The notes under the pieces were generated by a model. The model was not told where the DNA came from and made no database searches. It saw nothing but the letters and a program-made list of their open reading frames with translations. Below, in pieces: positions 23,701 to 34,017 of a stretch of DNA of 64,000 nucleotides; within the stretch, counting starts at the first letter, position 1, and each line of letters starts with the position of its first letter. The DNA comes from Shinisaurus crocodilurus (lineage: Eukaryota; Chordata; Lepidosauria; Squamata; Shinisauridae). The stretch covers positions 208,032,200 through 208,096,199 of the forward strand of contig CM037876.1 of NCBI GenBank assembly GCA_021292165.1. Direction: 5' to 3'. The translations under genes were made by a program, and so were the position numbers.

Positions 23701-26700
23701 TTAGAAAAAGCAAAGAAAAGAACAACTAAAATGATCAAGGGACTGAAGCAACTCCCCTATGAGAAAAGCTTACAACATCTGGGTCTGTTTAGCTTAGAAA
23801 AAGTGAGTGAGAGGAGACATGATAGAGGTGTACAAAATTATGCTTGGTGTGGAGTAAATGGATAGGGAGACATTTCCCCCCCTCTCTCATAATACTAGAA
23901 CCCAGGGTCATCCCATGAAGCTAATTGGTGGGAGATTCAGGACAGATAAAAGAAAGTTCTTCTTCACACAGTGCATAGTTACACTATGGAATTCATTTCC
24001 ACACATTCACACGTCATGCCAACCCACCCTGGCAATAAGTGACGGTGGTTGTGACGTGCGAACAACCCACAGTGCGCCTGACAGATGATCGGGCTCACCA
24101 TGGGTTGTTGCCCCCCTCCTCCCCCCTTGGTCTTCCCACAGGTATGCCAGGGGACTCCACATGAGGAACGAGTTGTCTCCCTGCACCCTGCCGCAATCAC
24201 AAGCCGTTTTGGGCTCACTGCAGCTTTTTTTCACTTTAAACGTTTTCTTTTCTGGAGATCAGGAAAGCCAGCTGTCGTGATCCCTATTTTGACACTTCAA
24301 AGTGCCCCAGCAGCACCTTGGTTGCCAAACATTTTAAAGCAAAATTTTAAAGCAAAGCAAAAGATGAGGATCTCACCACCTCCTTTTCACGAGCAAAGAT
24401 CCTTCGCATCTTTGTTTTCCCTTGACAGCTCGCCTTTTGACAGTTGTCAAGAGAAAGCAAAGAAAATCCTTATTTAAAGCCTCTTTAGGTCAATGTCCAG
24501 GGTTGGTACCTGCTGTACTTTGACAGCAGGTAACACCGCCCCTCTGGACATTTCCCAGCCGAGGCTCCCAATTTCTGCGCTCATGGAACTGCGCAGCTGC
24601 ACAAGTGCAGCTATTTTTTTAAAAAAACTAAAACCCTTGTGTGCACTGCATGTGCAAAAAGAAATTTTAAAAAATGTTTGCCAGCCACTGACAGCCCCTC
24701 CAATGTGCCGCTTGGGCACTTGGAAAGGGCTGTAAGTGGCTATCAAAATGGAGATACCGAACACCAGCTGTCAATCTGGAGTTTGTGATCTCCAAAAAAA
24801 GTGGTCAAAGAGTTAAAAAAGCTGCGTGGCAAGTCGACAGGGCTCACAATTGCGGCAGGGGACACCCAGCCAGTGCCAGTCACTTTGGTGCTTTTGGGGC
24901 AGCTGGCACTGGCGGTGGTTCAGGGCGAGCTTGGCAAGAACAGCAAGAGGTTTTGCTGCTCTTGCCAAGCAGCTTGCTGGCCAGTTTCCAGTACCCATGA
25001 TGGATTTGGTTGCCCAGGTTCAGACGACATGACAACCCATCGTGGGTACAACAACCCCTACCACAAGCCATGGGTTGTCAGGGTGGCTTGTTGCCCTCAA
25101 ACAAGCCACCTGCAGCAAATGGTCCAGGTTTGCATGGCATGACAACCCACCGTGGCTAGATCACCCATGATGGGTTGCCACGTTGTGCAAACCCAGTCAC
25201 ACTCTTCTGCAACTAGCACACTGTCGGTGCAATGGAATTGTTAAATAGTGGTAGAACATCTGTGTACAAGTTCTTCATCCTAAGTAGTTTGTGGACTTTT
25301 GCCTAAATGCCCTTGCAAAAGGTTACTTAGAAAATTTGTATAGAACCAAGAACTTGGATCCAGAGTTATAGGCTGGTGCCCTTTATGATTGAATCTCCCT
25401 TTAAGGTGTTGTAGTAACATGTGCCCCATTGCTGTACCTGCTCTCTATTTTTGCAGCTATAAACATTAAAGATATGTGTTCAGGAGACGGTGGTGTGTGT
25501 TTGGACAAAGATTCAGAAAAGGAGATGGGAAATTAATCCTCTCTGTCTCCTCTTTTATAAGTTGTTTAGCTGACATTTGCAATGTGTTGTCACTTTTCCA
25601 GACAAATGGTGCTGCAGCGTTTATGTGATTCTGATTCCCTAACTCTGCTCGAAACAAGCAGGTAAGCTCTTTGTGTATAGGTAAGCTCTTTGTTAAAATA
25701 TCTCAGCATAAAGTACTGCTAGGTATTGGGTTCTAATAAGTGTAGTTGGGTCCCTTTTTATTTTCCAAATTATGGCTTTAATCCTATGTATACTTACTAC
25801 TGAACTCAGTAGAACTTACTTCTAAGGCTTCCTGTTTCTTACTCTTCCCTTACCTAAATTTCACATATGAATTAATTTCACTAATCATATGTAAGATTTA
25901 TTATATCTCTAATAAACTTTTTTACGCTTGTGCAAGAAAAAAATAGTATTGCAGTCCTATACACGTCTACTCACAAATAAGTTGCATGAAGTTCAATGTG
26001 GGTTACTCCTGGGTATTTATAGGATTGCATCCTGAATCTGGTTTTCTTTAAAATTCCATGCCAATTAAGCTTGCATTTTCTCTTTAGGTTGTTGCTGACT
26101 TGCCTCTGCCAATCTGAAGTGGCCAGTATTTGGGTGGAAAGAATCCGAGGAAGTCCATCAGTGTATGACTGTATCTGTTTTATCATGTCTAGTTCTACAA
26201 ATGGTAGGTTACCAAATAATGTGAACATTGATCTTGTCAGACCAAAGATTTTAACAAAAAGGGTACAATCCTTCCTCAAATGCAAGTTGGCATGATTCCC
26301 AGTGTGTTTTGAAGAACTCTTTATCTAAGAAGTTTTAAAAAATATTCCGTACTAAAATGTTGTTCTAATCTTTTTTTTTTTTTAAAAAAGGAATATAGAA
26401 GTATTTCCATGAGTTCTTCAAAACATGCTGGGAATCATGCCAACCAGTGCAGCAGTTTTGTGTTTGGTGTCTTTTTACCTATGGCTCTAATTGATCCCCT
26501 GTTTTTGTGTATAATCCTCTCCTACATGGACATAGAACCTGCACGTGGAGGGAACTCTATAAAGCTCAACAGCGCCCTGTTCCCTCACATCCATTAGTGC
26601 CTGTGTTTGTGCACTTAGGGGGGCAGGGAGGATAGAGACAAGCTCCTGTTGAGCCTATGGGGTCCCTCAGTGCTGCGCGCATGCAGGGAAGAATCCTATC

Positions 26701-29700
26701 CTAACTAAAGTAAACTTCATGAGTACCACAAATGCCTGGATTTGTGGATTTAATTAGACTTGTTTTTGGAAGATATACATGTGCTATAGAGAGTTTTAAA
26801 AGGAAAAACTGTTTTAATTGTACATCGCCCCGGGTGGCCGGCCAGATTTCATAGATCATAGAGTTGGAAGGAGCCTACAAGACTATCGAGTCCAACCCCC
26901 TGCTCAATGCAGGAAACTAGAGGAGGGGTCTCCCATCCGAGTAATAACCAGGCCTGACCCTGCTTAACAAATTAACAAATGTAATAAATGTAATAAATAA
27001 ATAAATAAATAAAACAAAGGTGCAGGCATATTTTTGCTTTCCAGCTCTACCAGGTCCAGGTTCTCCTCCCCCCCCCCCGGTCCTTTTTTTTAAAAAAAAG
27101 CACATGAAACTCCCAAGATAATTTAGAGCGCAACCATATTGGGTTGCCACGTGCTAGATGGAAGCTTCCAGTGCCAGCACGGTGGGAGGAGTGACAGGCA
27201 ATTTTCGCCTCTCCGTCCTCCTTTTAAAACTTTTCCACTAGATGGGCCTCTGAGTCCATCTAGCGGAGTTGTGCTGGTGGGGGTGGGGGTGGGGGTGGGC
27301 CCAGGGTTGGAGAGGACATCGGATACAATGAATCCTGGCCTCTCCTTCTCCCCTCCCCACCCATTAGCATGCCCCCTTTCCCCCTCTTTGTACTCATCCA
27401 AGGTTGTGACACCAACCTTGGAAGAGGAGCTGCTGCAGAGCTTTCTGCAATGGCTGGGAGTGTGGGGTGGGGATGAAGATCCGAACTGGAATTTTCACCT
27501 CCAAGGTTGTAGCTCTGTCTATGGCCTTGGAGGTGAAATTCCCCAGTATCCTATGGCCTCTCAGACAATGTCTAGGGGCCATAGGATTGTGCTCTTCAAT
27601 CTTATTTTACACATCCACATCTTAACAGTCTTTGCTGAGGCTTAAGCTGTAGACGTCAGCATTCTGATATGGAAGTTACGGTAAGTGAAAATTATTTGAA
27701 CTCATCTGCTTTTTTTTTTCTTTTCCCCCCTGATTACATCCTATAAGATCATGGTATTAGCCTTCTGTTCAGGACTCCATAGAGTGCACAGGCTTACTGC
27801 TAGATACCATATTTTGGGGGGTTGTGGCCGCAACCCCTCAGGCCAGTTTTAAGTGTTATGTTGTAATCTCTGGAAATCGAATCACTCCTGCAGCTCAGGA
27901 ACCTGAGAAAAAATACAAGGTGCATGAGGGTGAGGGGAGGAAAGAAAGAGGATGGAAGTGGGTAGTGAACATTGTTTTTAGGGATTATCACTACTTTGGT
28001 CATTGGGTATAATATTTACTTATTTAAAAAAACTTTCTATCCTAACTCCTCACTACAACAGTCCTCAAGATAGCTTATATCAAAATTAATAATAAATATT
28101 AATAATAAATATTAATAATAAATATAATAAAAAGAAACCATAAAAGAATAAATATTGAAAGTGTGTTTTGAGTTTTGCTTTCTAAGAAGTGACTAAAAGT
28201 GAATTTTGTGTGGTATTAGTTCATCAATATTGAAAAGATGTTTAATCTTTGTTACAGTGGAGTTGCTGGTGAAAGTAGGTGAGGTGGTCGATAAATTGTT
28301 TGACTTGGATGAAGAATTAATGTTAAACTGGATTAAAAAAGGTTCTCATCAGTCAGTGGGGCAGCCTATAGGTGACTCTTCAGATGAGCTTCCAGATTTT
28401 AAGATTGTACCCTGTCTGCTTGAAGCTACAAAACAAGTCTGGTATGTCTGTGTCTGTATATACATGGATGCATATGATACATTATTATAGCTCCTTCACA
28501 CTGCAGTAATTTTGAATAAAATTAACCAAAAATGTTAAATGGACCAAATATATCTGTTCATATTCCTGTTTTGTACCATTCATTTATTACACTTTTATCC
28601 CACCTTTCTCCAAGAAGCTCAGGGCAGTGTACGTGGTCCCCCACTTCCCATTTTATCACTATATCAACCCTGTGAAGTAGGTTAGGCTGACTGGACCGAG
28701 TTGATCAATGAGCCTCATTGCTGTGTGGGAATTTGGACCCGCGTCTCCCCTGGTCCTAGTCTTTCACTCTGTTAACTAACTCTGTTAACATGGAAACCTG
28801 AATGACAATTTCAGTTTAGCCCACTTGGGAGTTATTGACTGAGAGGTTAGATAGAAATATTTTAATAAATACATTTTACGTCCACACAAAGATTTCTTAG
28901 TAATAGTTCTAAACAGAATTTGTAATTCTTTACTGCAGCTCAGATAACAATTCAGAAGGACTTGATGTTTATATGCATCTCCTGCAGCTGCTTACTACTG
29001 TGGATGAAGGCATTCAAACAATAGGTAATATTTTTGAATTGCACTTGTATTGTGACTGTATCTGTAAGGACTCCTTTGGTAAAGACTTTTTCCACATGCT
29101 GACTGACTGACCTTTTCCCCATTCTCCAGTCCATTCTCCTGATAGCGGAAAAGAAACTTGGAGTTTGCTGTATAATCTCCTTTGCCATGAACTCTGCCAG
29201 CCAGATGATCCACCAATTATTGTTCAAGAACAGAAGACAGTGTTAGCTTCGATTTTATCTGTGCTATCAGCCATCTTTGCTTCACGAACTGAACAGGAAT
29301 ATGTCAAAATGGGGAAAAGCAAGTGGTGTTTTTTTCACTTATTACAAGAGTTAAAATTTTAGGGAACATAATTTAAGGATTTTAGAGTCTAAGGGTTTTG
29401 TAGAGGGAAAATGGCTGTTGGGAGGTGCAGTATAGGTCACAGTGGTGATGGGGAATGAGAAAAATTTACAGGAATGTGCTCATCTAGCGATAGCCAAGTT
29501 TTTGTGTGGACCATAACTGTCTGACTTCCCAGTATGTGTTAACTTGCCATATTTGCTGGACTCTCTTTCCCCTTTAATGTCTTATGTTCCTTTTGTGGGG
29601 GCGGGGGTGATAACATTTTCAATCACTGAACATTATAAAGCATATAAAGGTACATTTTAATTTTCTGTCAAAGTCTTCACATGTCAAAATCTCTTACTCT

Positions 29701-32315
29701 GATACTAGAGAAACAGCCCTCCCCCATATTACTCCATAAAGTTTGTTTTTACTTGCTTTTATATGTCAGATATGCCTCTAATTGAAAGCTTGATTAGAGT
29801 CTTACAAAACATGGATGAATGTGGAAAGAGATCTATAGACAGCTCCAGCAAATCCAAGTCAGAGGAGGCTGAGAAGCTGGGGATAACTGAGGAAGATTTC
29901 CATTTAAAAATATTGAAGGACATCTGTTGTGAGCTTCTCTCCAATATGCTTCAGGAACTATCTAAGGTAAAAATCATATAAGCCCATGGATGCAGAAGAG
30001 ACTTTACTCAACCTGCTTTTAGTTTCAGCCTGGTTTTCTCACTAGTGCAGTGATTCCCATGATCATTTGGGAAAGTTAGTTTTGAAATGTTTTCCAGGGA
30101 AATGGATTTCTTCGTATGTGGACACATTCACAGCACTGCTTCACCACCTGAAAAATGATGGGGAAAGTCTCCTTGTGTGTGGCTGGCTTGCATTTAAAAA
30201 CAGTTGTGTGAATTGACACTCTATTTTAAATAAATGGAATGAATGAAATGAATTTGTGCAACAGTGTAATTAGAAAATTTAGTTACTATAAATAGTAGAG
30301 AACAAGGTGTTTCTAACTACTTAAAAGCTTTCTGGGGTGAATTCTTTTCCTGAGGTATTTTAATTTATTTTGAGTGAAAGAGACTATATATCTGTCCTCT
30401 TGTGTTTTAAAAACTGTTTTCTCTGTTCTTGTCTAAGAAGTCATGCAGACCAGACAGAGCATTAATGATACAATACCACTCCTTCAGGCTGATCCAAAGA
30501 TTCTGGCATCCACATCAGGGTTCTGAGGCACACATGAAGCTCATGAAAAAACAGAGCCATCTCCATTCACTTGAATATTGGGTATAAATCTCCATAGGCA
30601 AAGCTGTTGCTAATATTAAAGTGTTTTGATGACTCCTTGATCACTTGGGCTACATGTGTGCATTGAAGTCCCATGGAGTTTTTCATGAACATATTGATTT
30701 ATACTAGTTCTCTAGCACTTGAGTTCCATTGTCATTATTTATTAGCTGTACAGTATCACATAAACATATTGCTTTATTCAATTGGGTGTTAACATAAATA
30801 TATGGTATTCAAAAATATATATGAACTAATGATGATTTGGTGTTTTCAGGAAAACATACTGGAAGGTCTCAAGCAAGGTCATTTAAATGAACAAAAATGC
30901 TGCTGTGCATTTCAAAACCTCCTCCCTTTGTATTTATCTTCGGTATGTATGATCTTGGAAATAAGTGAAAAACTGTGTTTGACTTGACTATAAGGATAGG
31001 TTGAGAAAAATTGTTTTGATGATACAGCATCATCTGAAAGAGGCCTGCAGTCAAAGATTTGGCAGGGAAATTAACATCAACATGTGAAATCCACTCACAC
31101 CTCTCCAAGCTACACAGCCTACCTCTTTCAGCTCTCTGGCCCAGTATCCACCCACTCCCGAAATTTATTTTGTGTATCAAAGCTTTGGAGTGCTGCTGCC
31201 AAAATAAGGGAACTCATTATTGGTGAGAAAGCGAACTCTGAGGCTGCCAGAGCAAGGAGGGCAGGAACGGGAGTCACTCCCCACAGCCCTACTGCAGTCA
31301 ACAGCCTGATCCTATGAGCATATGCTACAAAGTCAGTTCCACTAAGTTTAATGGAACTTAACCCCAAATTAGTGTGCATAGGATTGCAGCCTAACTGTAA
31401 CCTGGATGGCTACAGCAGCTCTTCTGAATCTGAAAGGAGGACAGAAGGAGCCAAGACAGCCTGGTGGGGTGTTTTCATGTGTTGTAGTTCTGCTGCCTCT
31501 GAAGTAAGTACTGGCCCAGCCTGCCTGGAATCCAGGAGCCTGAAATTCCAGAGAAGCCACAATAATCAGGACAATGCTTCTTTTCTCAACGGTACTTCTG
31601 TGCTCCTAGGATGAAGGGTTAAGGCATGTACCAAACACCCCACTCTCTAGCCACCATATGCATGTGCTGCTTGTGGCAAGGCTTTATTGCCATAAGTACG
31701 ATAGAATATAGACTAATTTAGACTCGGTTTATACAAAGTAGTGGATACCACTGAAGTGTGGTTATAGACAACTTGGAGAGACGGCTGTTTCTATCTTTGC
31801 TGAATTAAGGTGAACATTATCATGGAAGACTCTGATATTTGTATCGGTATGAGAACCGTGGCACATTAGCTATCCATGTAGTTGTGGACATAATAGTGAG
31901 TTAATGCTGCCATGAGATAAATGGGTTATCTGGATCGACACTGCAAAACCCTGTATCTGTTTCTAATACATAATTTTACAGAGGTGTTCATCTCTTGTTG
32001 CTTAAGCCAAAGCAATAATTTATTTGCATAGGCAAAAAATAATAATCATAACTTCAATAGCATTAGATAGTGCGGAATCAGCTTGTTTTGGAAAGGATTT
32101 AAATAATCAATTTGGGTAGTTCATTAACCTATTCAAGCTGTTTGGCTAAACAGTCTGATTCTGTCTGTCATTTCCTGTGTCCCAGCTGACTCAGTTCATT
32201 GACACTAGTATTTTATTTCCAGGTGGAGAGTTTTCTCGAAGTGCTGCATGAAGCTGATCAGGCCCTTGCTGAAAGCTTACAAAAATGCTACTCAAGCTTG
32301 AAACTCCCGACATAG
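17646..32315 (+). CDS. SAAL1: SAAL1 (serum amyloid A-like 1), complete coding region in 12 exons
   Basis: Coding exons are 17646-17771, 20214-20327, 21723-21806, 23430-23509, 25602-25661, 26088-26203, 28258-28441, 28939-29024, 29130-29318, 29770-29966, 30850-30942 and 32223-32315. They sum to 1422 nt, a 473-residue protein with a TAG stop. Agreement with human SAAL1, as I recall it, runs throughout: [106 protein letters not shown] and [10 protein letters not shown]. The family has an all-helical armadillo-like character and no enzymatic motif; SAAL1 has been linked to growth of synovial fibroblasts. ATG 17646 is chosen because it gives the conserved MDRNPSP start, although the frame stays open upstream to the acceptor. 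One intron appears to be GC-AG. Confidence 0.95.
17848..18240. mobile_element. Non-autonomous DNA element with mirrored TTTAAG/CCACTGTGG motifs
   Basis: Motifs such as AATATTTAAGCCACCGTGAG and GCCACAGTGACTGCC recur in both orientations around a central GTTAACAAACCACCC / GGCTTGTTAACCACCCC pair. The right edge GTGAACCCAGTCC is shared in style with the elements at 9930 and 25197. It lies in SAAL1 intron 1. Confidence 0.5.
18375..18633. mobile_element. Tigger/pogo-like non-autonomous element, TA TSD (copy 1)
   Basis: The inverted ends CAGTAATACCTTGGATTGCA and AATCCAAGGTATTACTG are flanked by TA at 18373-18374 and 18634-18635. Copies are at 36143-36420 and 50488-50737. The core here differs from the others: a GC-rich stretch (CCGCTCGCCTCGAGCGGGCG) lies at about 18497-18516. 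Confidence 0.85.
18698..19060 (-). repeat. L2-like LINE 3' fragment
   Basis: The tail TTATTATTATTTATTACTCA and TGTACCACTTTCCATGG is followed by AATTGGTAAAGTGTTCCAGA and GGTGGGTGCTGAAACACTGA. These parallel the - strand L2-like copy at 6317 (GAGTTCCATAAATTGGGGGC). Confidence 0.5.
19085..19830 (+). repeat. Decayed L2-like LINE 3' end, interrupted by a MITE
   Basis: The translation shows broken [20 protein letters not shown] and [14 protein letters not shown], then after the [16 protein letters not shown] sequence in shifted frame. It ends AACCACCCAGAGGCCTATAT and AAATAAA. The MITE at 19281-19417 sits inside. Confidence 0.75.
19281..19417. mobile_element. hAT-type palindromic MITE with perfect 8-bp TSD
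   Basis: The 137-bp element has ends CAGGGCTCTCCAACCTTGGG and CCCAAGGTTGGAAAGCCCTA. It is flanked by CTCTAAGG at 19273-19280 and 19418-19425. Confidence 0.92.
20214..20327 (+). CDS. SAAL1: SAAL1 coding exon 2
   Basis: The acceptor CTCTTTGGAAG ends at 20213 and the donor AAG|GTATTG starts at 20328. Its 38 codons include [31 protein letters not shown] and MDK. The AAG before the acceptor lacks the usual pyrimidine at -3. Confidence 0.9.
20421..20668 (-). mobile_element. Sauria SINE, near full length
   Basis: Read on the - strand it begins GAGCCAGTGTGGCGTAGTGG, with a B box in GGGTTCTAGTCCCC. It ends in GGGGTATAAATATAATAATA and TAAATAAATAAATAAAT. It lies in SAAL1 intron 2. Confidence 0.92.
20866..21262. 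mobile_element. Non-autonomous DNA element (AGAGCAATCCT-ended family)
   Basis: The right end GGAACATAGGATTGCTCTGT matches the ends of the elements at 4690-5085, 27122-27597 and 49700-50146. The interior is GC-rich with CCTTCTCCCCTCCCTGCCCC. The left border is less certain. Confidence 0.45.
21723..21806 (+). CDS. SAAL1: SAAL1 coding exon 3
   Basis: The acceptor TTATTTGCAG ends at 21722 and the donor ACC|GTAAGT starts at 21807. Its 28 codons read [20 protein letters not shown] and KSKCPRLT. Confidence 0.94.
22318..22640. repeat. AT-rich interspersed repeat, paired with 36443-36770
   Basis: AATGGACTTCCGATTTTTCC, CCCTTTTTTCTATTGTCA and TACTAATTCTTCCAATTA all recur in the same order at 36443-36770. 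It is probably a LINE non-coding end, but the family was not identified. Confidence 0.5.
22898..22910 (+). repeat. G homopolymer
   Basis: There is a run of G in SAAL1 intron 3 (TCGGGGGGGGGGGGCGC). It is a simple repeat prone to length variation. Confidence 0.8.
23430..23509 (+). CDS. SAAL1: SAAL1 coding exon 4
   Basis: The acceptor GGCATTTCAG ends at 23429 and the donor GG|GTAAGT starts at 23510. The exon reads [20 protein letters not shown] and SKNENL, ending in a split Gly codon. Confidence 0.94.
23585..23998 (+). mobile_element. CR1 LINE 3' coding remnant
   Basis: Broken frames recall the CR1 reverse-transcriptase C-terminus: PRLEYCVQ, then [16 protein letters not shown] and [13 protein letters not shown]. 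Frameshifts and stops are frequent. It lies in SAAL1 intron 4. Confidence 0.8.
24000..25197. mobile_element. Composite non-autonomous DNA element(s) with ACAACCCA/TGGGTTGT motifs
   Basis: CACGTCATGCCAACCCACC near the left and ATGGGTTGCCACGTTGTGCA near the right are mirrored. A second internal unit at about 25010-25197 repeats GACGACATGACAACCCATCG and GCATGGCATGACAACCCACC. More than one insertion is likely; several unsupported open frames lie inside. Confidence 0.5.
25602..25661 (+). CDS. SAAL1: SAAL1 coding exon 5
   Basis: The acceptor CACTTTTCCAG ends at 25601 and the donor AG|GTAAGC starts at 25662. The 60-nt exon reads [19 protein letters not shown] plus a split Arg. A repeated GGTAAGCTCTTTGT lies just downstream at 25680 and would be an alternative donor of the same type. 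Confidence 0.92.
25760..26040. repeat. Two squamate hairpin-repeat fragments
   Basis: AACTCAGTAGAACTTACTTCTAA at about 25803 is paired with AATCCTATGTATACTTACTA upstream. A second pair follows: GCAGTCCTATACACGTCTAC and GGGTATTTATAGGATTGCAT. The motif set AATCCTAT...ACTTACT...ATAGGATTGCA recurs many times in this window. Confidence 0.5.
26088..26203 (+). CDS. SAAL1: SAAL1 coding exon 6
   Basis: The acceptor TTCTCTTTAG ends at 26087 and the donor G|GTAGGT starts at 26204. The exon reads [20 protein letters not shown] and then [13 protein letters not shown]. Confidence 0.93.
26287..26443. repeat. Long-stem inverted repeat (33-nt arms)
   Basis: The left arm at 26287-26319 starts TTGGCATGATTCCCAG. 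The right arm at 26411-26443 is its reverse complement with two mismatches. The spacer is 91 nt, including a T-run and A-run (26371-26389). It lies in SAAL1 intron 6. Confidence 0.8.
26846..26968 (-). mobile_element. 5S-rRNA-derived SINE, 5'-truncated head
   Basis: The - strand reads GCAGGGTCAGGCCTGGTTAT, TACTCGGATGGGAGACC and the CR1-like tail through CCTTCCAACTCTATGATCTA. It stops at AAGCAGG, before the start of the 5S-like head. Confidence 0.82.
27122..27597. mobile_element. Non-autonomous DNA element (GAGC-AATCCTA-ended family)
   Basis: The start TAGAGCGCAACCATATTGGG and end GGGCCATAGGATTGTGCTCT are inverted. The interior has (GGGGGT)n at 27279-27298 and mirrored ACCTCCAAGGTTGTAGC / GCCTTGGAGGTGAAATT. 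A 168-codon frame across it is judged spurious. Confidence 0.55.
28258..28441 (+). CDS. SAAL1: SAAL1 coding exon 7
   Basis: The acceptor CTTTGTTACAG ends at 28257 and the donor TG|GTATGT starts at 28442. The exon reads [20 protein letters not shown], continues through an acidic linker ([10 protein letters not shown]) and ends [13 protein letters not shown]. Confidence 0.93.
28580..28790 (-). mobile_element. Diverged tRNA-type SINE
   Basis: In reverse it has AACCTACTTCACAGGGTTGA, ATAGTGATAAAATGGGAAG and a TTATTACACTTTTATCCCAC tail, a scheme like Sauria SINE but much diverged. It lies in SAAL1 intron 7. Confidence 0.55.
28939..29024 (+). CDS. SAAL1: SAAL1 coding exon 8
   Basis: The acceptor TTTACTGCAG ends at 28938 and the donor G|GTAATA starts at 29025. 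The exon reads [20 protein letters not shown] and VDEGIQTI. Confidence 0.93.
29130..29318 (+). CDS. SAAL1: SAAL1 coding exon 9, ending at a GC donor
   Basis: The acceptor CCATTCTCCAG ends at 29129. The exon reads [20 protein letters not shown], then [20 protein letters not shown] and ends [10 protein letters not shown]. No GT donor here gives the phase demanded by the next exon. The sequence AAAA|GCAAGT at 29315-29324 is a strong GC-donor consensus and gives the right phase, so the exon is ended at 29318. Confidence 0.8.
29770..29966 (+). CDS. SAAL1: SAAL1 coding exon 10
   Basis: The acceptor TATATGTCAG ends at 29769 and the donor AAG|GTAAAA starts at 29967. The frame reads [20 protein letters not shown], a Ser/Lys/Glu-rich linker ([14 protein letters not shown]), then [20 protein letters not shown] and MLQELSK. 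Confidence 0.92.
29967..30849 (+). other. SAAL1: SAAL1 intron, no recognised feature
   Basis: This is AT-rich intron sequence. No repeat, RNA gene or extra exon was recognised. Confidence 0.4.
30850..30942 (+). CDS. SAAL1: SAAL1 coding exon 11
   Basis: The acceptor TGTTTTCAG ends at 30849 and the donor TCG|GTATGT starts at 30943. Its 31 codons include [17 protein letters not shown] and [12 protein letters not shown]. Confidence 0.93.
31300..31397. repeat. Squamate hairpin-repeat copy
   Basis: CCTGATCCTATGAGCATATG is mirrored by GTGTGCATAGGATTGCAGCC, with TCCACTAAGTTTAATGGAAC as the central palindrome. It lies in the last SAAL1 intron. Confidence 0.6.
32223..32315 (+). CDS. SAAL1: SAAL1 terminal coding exon
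   Basis: The acceptor TTTATTTCCAG ends at 32222. The exon reads [20 protein letters not shown], then [10 protein letters not shown] and TAG at 32313-32315. The ending SSLK..T parallels the human C-terminus. Confidence 0.93.
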   Translation: MESFLEVLHEADQALAESLQKCYSSLKLPT

Positions 32316-33757
32316 GAGCACATATACTATATTTCTTGCGGATGACTGAATCTTTCATTATGCGTAAAGAATTCAAAAGAAGTTTAAATCCTATATTTAA
32401 CTTTGCAAGGAAATTCAGATGAGAATCTGAAGTGATGGATAATGGCATGGAAAACAGGCTCTCCTAAAGTCTGTTTTGCATCCACAACTCTACATTTTTA
32501 AGTACTGTACATGATGTGGGAATACAAACAGGTTTTTATATTTTAGTAGCCATTGCATTTGTGGATCACAACTTTGTTGATGAAACAATGAAATATGCTT
32601 CATCTATTTTGAAACAGTTCGTGTGTTACTGTGTTTTAAGTTAGCTATTAATAGCAGTGTTAGTTGAGAAAACTTTAAATATAAAATGATTGGGTTCCCA
32701 TATGGTAGCCATGCTTTTCTCTCTCCTTGCTACAATTTAGTAGCAACCTTTTTAAAGACATGCAGTTTCCTTCTCATACTAAAGCCAAGCATTTTAAAAA
32801 GAGAACTCTAAAATGGAAGAATTAACTAGATGTTATCATTTCTAGAACATAGTGTAGAGTATATGTATTTCAGCCTGTTTCTACTGTAATCGCTGTGTTT
32901 ATTTTCCTGTTGCTGGGATACAACAATCCTGGTTCACATGAATGGGTGATGATTAAATGGTCAGCATCTTGTGGCTCTCTTGCCCAAGATAACTTGAATG
33001 CAGATTATGCTGTTTTCCCAATCTAACTTGTTGAAACAATAGAAGTACCATCAGAACTGTACTTCAGTTTGTATAGTTTCTGTAAGATAGAATTGGAAAA
33101 AGGACCAAATTAGTTTATATTAAACAGAAGGTAACTAGGTCATGAAGAACAGCTTTTTGATATCCATGCATAACATGCTCACACACAGAGATCTTTCAAC
33201 ATTAATTATTACACTGCTTTATATTCTGTGTGCTCTGAATGACATCCAAACTGTTCTTTGAAAGATACAATATTTGGAGTTAAACATGATTGTATACTAA
33301 TGTCCGGTTTCTGAAGGGGTGGAATTATATCTTGTCAAGGCATTGCTGTTTGGAACTCTTACTTACTGGCACTGGAATTTTGACCCCCCCCCCCCCAAAT
33401 GAATCAAATGGGCCCAAAGGAATGGTAATATGACTGCGATCCAGTCAGGAACAAGCGGGTGCTCTGCTTGCACGTGGGGGCAGTAAAGCTTCCCCTTTAA
33501 GCAGCTGCCCCCATTCTTCCTCAAAAGCCCCCTTCTAAGATCAAGGAGTCTTCCAGAGAGGCAGCACATATGATGTGAGGGGCTACTGCTAGAAGGAATT
33601 TTTACCACTCCCCTGTGTGAGAGGAAACCTGTTTGGATCGCGCATTGCATTTCTGGCATTTTTATACTAACAGCTACCAATGAGACTGGTTTTCTATGTA
33701 TATTGGAAATATATTCTGGAAACTAAAAGGTTACAATAAAGTTTGTATTTAAGGTAT
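32316..33757 (+). other. SAAL1: SAAL1 3' UTR
   Basis: This is unique-looking AT-rich sequence following the stop. It contains a C-run at 33385-33396 and ends with AATAAA at 33735-33740, followed by a GT-rich stretch (GTATGTGTGTGCATGCA) that suits a cleavage site near 33757. Confidence 0.7.
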
Positions 33758-34017
33758 GTGTGTGCATGCATTCTCTCTTTCATGATCTTGTATAAATAGG
33801 GTGGTTTATGTGTATGTTGAAAAATATTCCTCAGTCACTCAGAACTGCAGTACATACCCATCCTACATGATTTTGGAGGAGCATGTGGTAGTAGCTTTAG
33901 GAAGTATAGATGAGTACTGGAGTATTAGGTAGAGCTGCACTGAATTTTTGGAGCACAAAGACTTTCTGGGTGCCTCAATGTTCACCACCACCACCACTAT
34001 AGCTTATGTATTTTTTA

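Larger units (their letters stand above)
17600..33757 (+). other. SAAL1: SAAL1 transcript from the start-codon exon to the poly(A) site
   Basis: The start-codon exon begins at 17600 after the acceptor TCTCCCACTAG. The 3' end is placed just after AATAAA at 33735-33740. A further 5' non-coding exon in the CpG island is likely but not defined. Confidence 0.6.

Noticed and set aside
27139..27645. 168-codon open frame on the + strand
   Set aside because: It crosses the whole of a non-autonomous DNA element, including (GGGGGT)n, and shows no domain.
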